Shown: one piece after another, positions 32,253 through 33,155 of the stretch
Layout: each line of letters opens with the position of its first letter
Position numbering within the stretch: position 1 is the stretch's first letter
Assembly: GCA_902476265.1 (NCBI GenBank)
Contig: CABSCP010000047.1
Location: 1 to 33,155 of the forward strand
Reading direction: 5' to 3'
From: an uncultured Lachnospiraceae bacterium
Lineage (GTDB): Bacteria; Bacillota; Clostridia; Lachnospirales; Lachnospiraceae
DNA length: 33,155 nucleotides
Notes under the pieces: generated by a model
What the model was told of the DNA's origin: nothing
Database searches by the model: none
What the model saw: the letters and a program-made list of their open reading frames with translations, nothing else
Translations under genes and position numbers: made by a program

Positions 32253-32978
32253 TCAGTTTCTTTTTCGGGTGGCGGTGTCCTGGAAGCAGAAATGTTCCGG
32301 TTGGTGCCGGGACTGGGTGTATTCAAACATGACTCCATCGGCGTTGAAGGTCTGGCTGGTGATGACGGCGAGGCAGTCATAACCGTTTAAATCCAGATAT
32401 TTTTCATCGGCCTGTGTGGCCCGTTCCACCGTCATTTTCCGTTTGCTGGTAACGATTTGCATATGCAGGTCATTTTCGATGTAATCATAGATTGATTTTT
32501 CCGCAATTTCCCTGGTCAGGCCGGGAACGGCGGATTTTAAGAAGATGTTGATGTCAAAAATAAGGGCTTTGCCTTCCAGATAGCGCACGCGCTGGACATA
32601 GGTAAGGCTGCTGCCTTCCGGAAAGCCTGTTTTGGCGGCGATGCGTTTATCGGCGGTGATTTCCGTAAGCTGTACCACTCGGGTGCGGACGTCGATTTTG
32701 CTGCGCAGCGCGGATTCCCGAAAGGTTTCAATGCCGCCGATGGTGAAGGCCGTTTTATCAATGGGCTGGTAAATGATGCGGACCCCCTTGCCGTGCATGG
32801 ACTGGACATAGCCGTCTTCGATCAGGCCGGCCACCGCCCGGCGGATGGTATTGCGGGAACAGTCATATATGGTGACCAGGGTGTTTTCGGAAGGGAGCAG
32901 TTCCTGATAAGGATAGTCGCCGGATTCTATTTTTTCTTTTAAATCCTGATAAATTGTTTCAAATTTGGATTTGGGCAT
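32253..32978 (-). CDS. GntR-family regulator, HutC/UTRA type
   Basis: This 241-residue regulator has an N-terminal winged helix (about residues 1-70), with the family signature SGDYPYQELLPSENTLVTIY followed by CSRNTIRRAVAGLIEDGYV. A C-terminal UTRA ligand-binding domain follows (about 90-235), the type that usually senses sugars, sugar phosphates or related metabolites. The frame is open to a GTG at 32987, but ATG 32978 has AAAGGTG at a normal distance and is preferred. It is transcribed alone and converges on the GH88-DUF2264 pair. Its target is not evident: it may act on genes beyond the right edge of the window or on the glycan genes nearby. Confidence 0.92.
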   Translation of the reverse strand: MPKSKFETIYQDLKEKIESGDYPYQELLPSENTLVTIYDCSRNTIRRAVAGLIEDGYVQSMHGKGVRIIYQPIDKTAFTIGGIETFRESALRSKIDVRTRVVQLTEITADKRIAAKTGFPEGSSLTYVQRVRYLEGKALIFDINIFLKSAVPGLTREIAEKSIYDYIENDLHMQIVTSKRKMTVERATQADEKYLDLNGYDCLAVITSQTFNADGVMFEYTQSRHQPEHFCFQDTATRKRN

Positions 32979-33025
32979 GAATATCACCTTTCTCGTTTCT
33001 AAGATGCGGGCTTTGACCCACCACC

Positions 33026-33054
33026 ATTATATATAGAAAAAAGAAAGGAAGCAA
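33026..33054 (-). promoter_or_regulatory. promoter of the gntR-family gene
   Basis: On the minus strand TTGCTT (33049-33054) and a perfect TATAAT (33026-33031) are 17 bp apart. The start of transcription would fall near 33019, about 40 nt before the chosen start codon. Confidence 0.65.
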
Positions 33055-33086
33055 GCGGCGTTTCAGCCGGGGAAAAGAAACGTATC

Positions 33087-33151
33087 CGGCCACTCTGTGT
33101 CCCTGCCCGGCTGCCTCCCTTTGCACAGCCTCCGGCCCCGGACACTGGCCG
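33087..33151. repeat. GC-rich imperfect hairpin at the right edge
   Basis: CGGCCA (33087-33092) pairs with TGGCCG (33146-33151), GTGTCC (33097-33102) with GGACAC (33140-33145), and GGCTG (33109-33113) with CAGCC (33126-33130). A four-base bulge and an internal loop interrupt the stem. No gene is seen here. It may be a terminator-less structured element or part of a feature cut by the window end. Confidence 0.4.
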
Positions 33152-33155
33152 TTTT

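Noticed and set aside
32144..32332. A short plus-strand open frame across the bidirectional terminator
   Set aside because: It is made of the two terminator arms and then overlaps the GntR-family gene in antisense.

Overview
The window looks like chromosomal DNA of a low-to-mid-GC Gram-positive anaerobe of the Clostridia, most likely a gut Lachnospiraceae-type organism. This is an inference. It rests on strong GGAGG-type ribosome binding sites, TTGACA/TATAAT promoters, Gram-positive lipoprotein signals, an LplABC-type sugar importer, FabT-like TTTGA-NNN-TCAAA operators, and a Pel polysaccharide locus without the outer-membrane parts PelB and PelC. No rRNA, tRNA, CRISPR array, phage gene or transposase was seen.

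1-12.67 kb: one nine-gene plus-strand operon, with mostly overlapping or near-abutting genes, behind a good promoter at 152-180. It encodes a Gram-positive-type Pel exopolysaccharide machine. The genes are a PelD-like c-di-GMP sensor fused to a degenerate SDR/epimerase domain, a PelE-like scaffold, a PelA-like deacetylase, the glycosyltransferase PelF and the transporter PelG. They are followed by a CotH-kinase-family lipoprotein, a VTC-domain protein, a DUF4956 membrane protein and a membrane-anchored DUF4832 protein. The last four genes are the least understood part and may form a polymer- or protein-phosphorylation module working with Pel.

12.66-16.53 kb: the acetyl-CoA carboxylase operon accB-accC-accDA, with the two carboxyltransferase subunits fused into one protein. 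It sits behind a promoter with a striking array of TTTGAANTTCAAA operators, and a terminator closes it.

16.67-23.59 kb: a carbohydrate-uptake locus. It has a LacI-family regulator with a matching operator inside its own promoter, two LplB/LplC-type permeases, a lipoprotein solute-binding protein, a terminator, and a GH35 beta-galactosidase. Two LacI/cre-type operators flank the transporter promoter.

23.61-27.77 kb: a MarR regulator and a heterodimeric ABC exporter pair with one degenerate ATP site. A minus-strand AraC regulator (27.78-28.57 kb) then diverges from a GH88 unsaturated uronyl hydrolase and a DUF2264 protein, a set suited to uronate-containing glycans.

31.87-32.25 kb: a gene-free stretch between convergent genes. 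It holds a roughly 208-bp nested inverted repeat, with a perfect 28-bp stem and several inner and side stems, followed by a bidirectional 20-bp-stem terminator. A minus-strand GntR/UTRA regulator and about 100 bp of GC-rich, hairpin-forming sequence end the window.

The two observations most worth following are the Pel + CotH/VTC/DUF4956/DUF4832 operon and the large structured repeat at 31890-32097.
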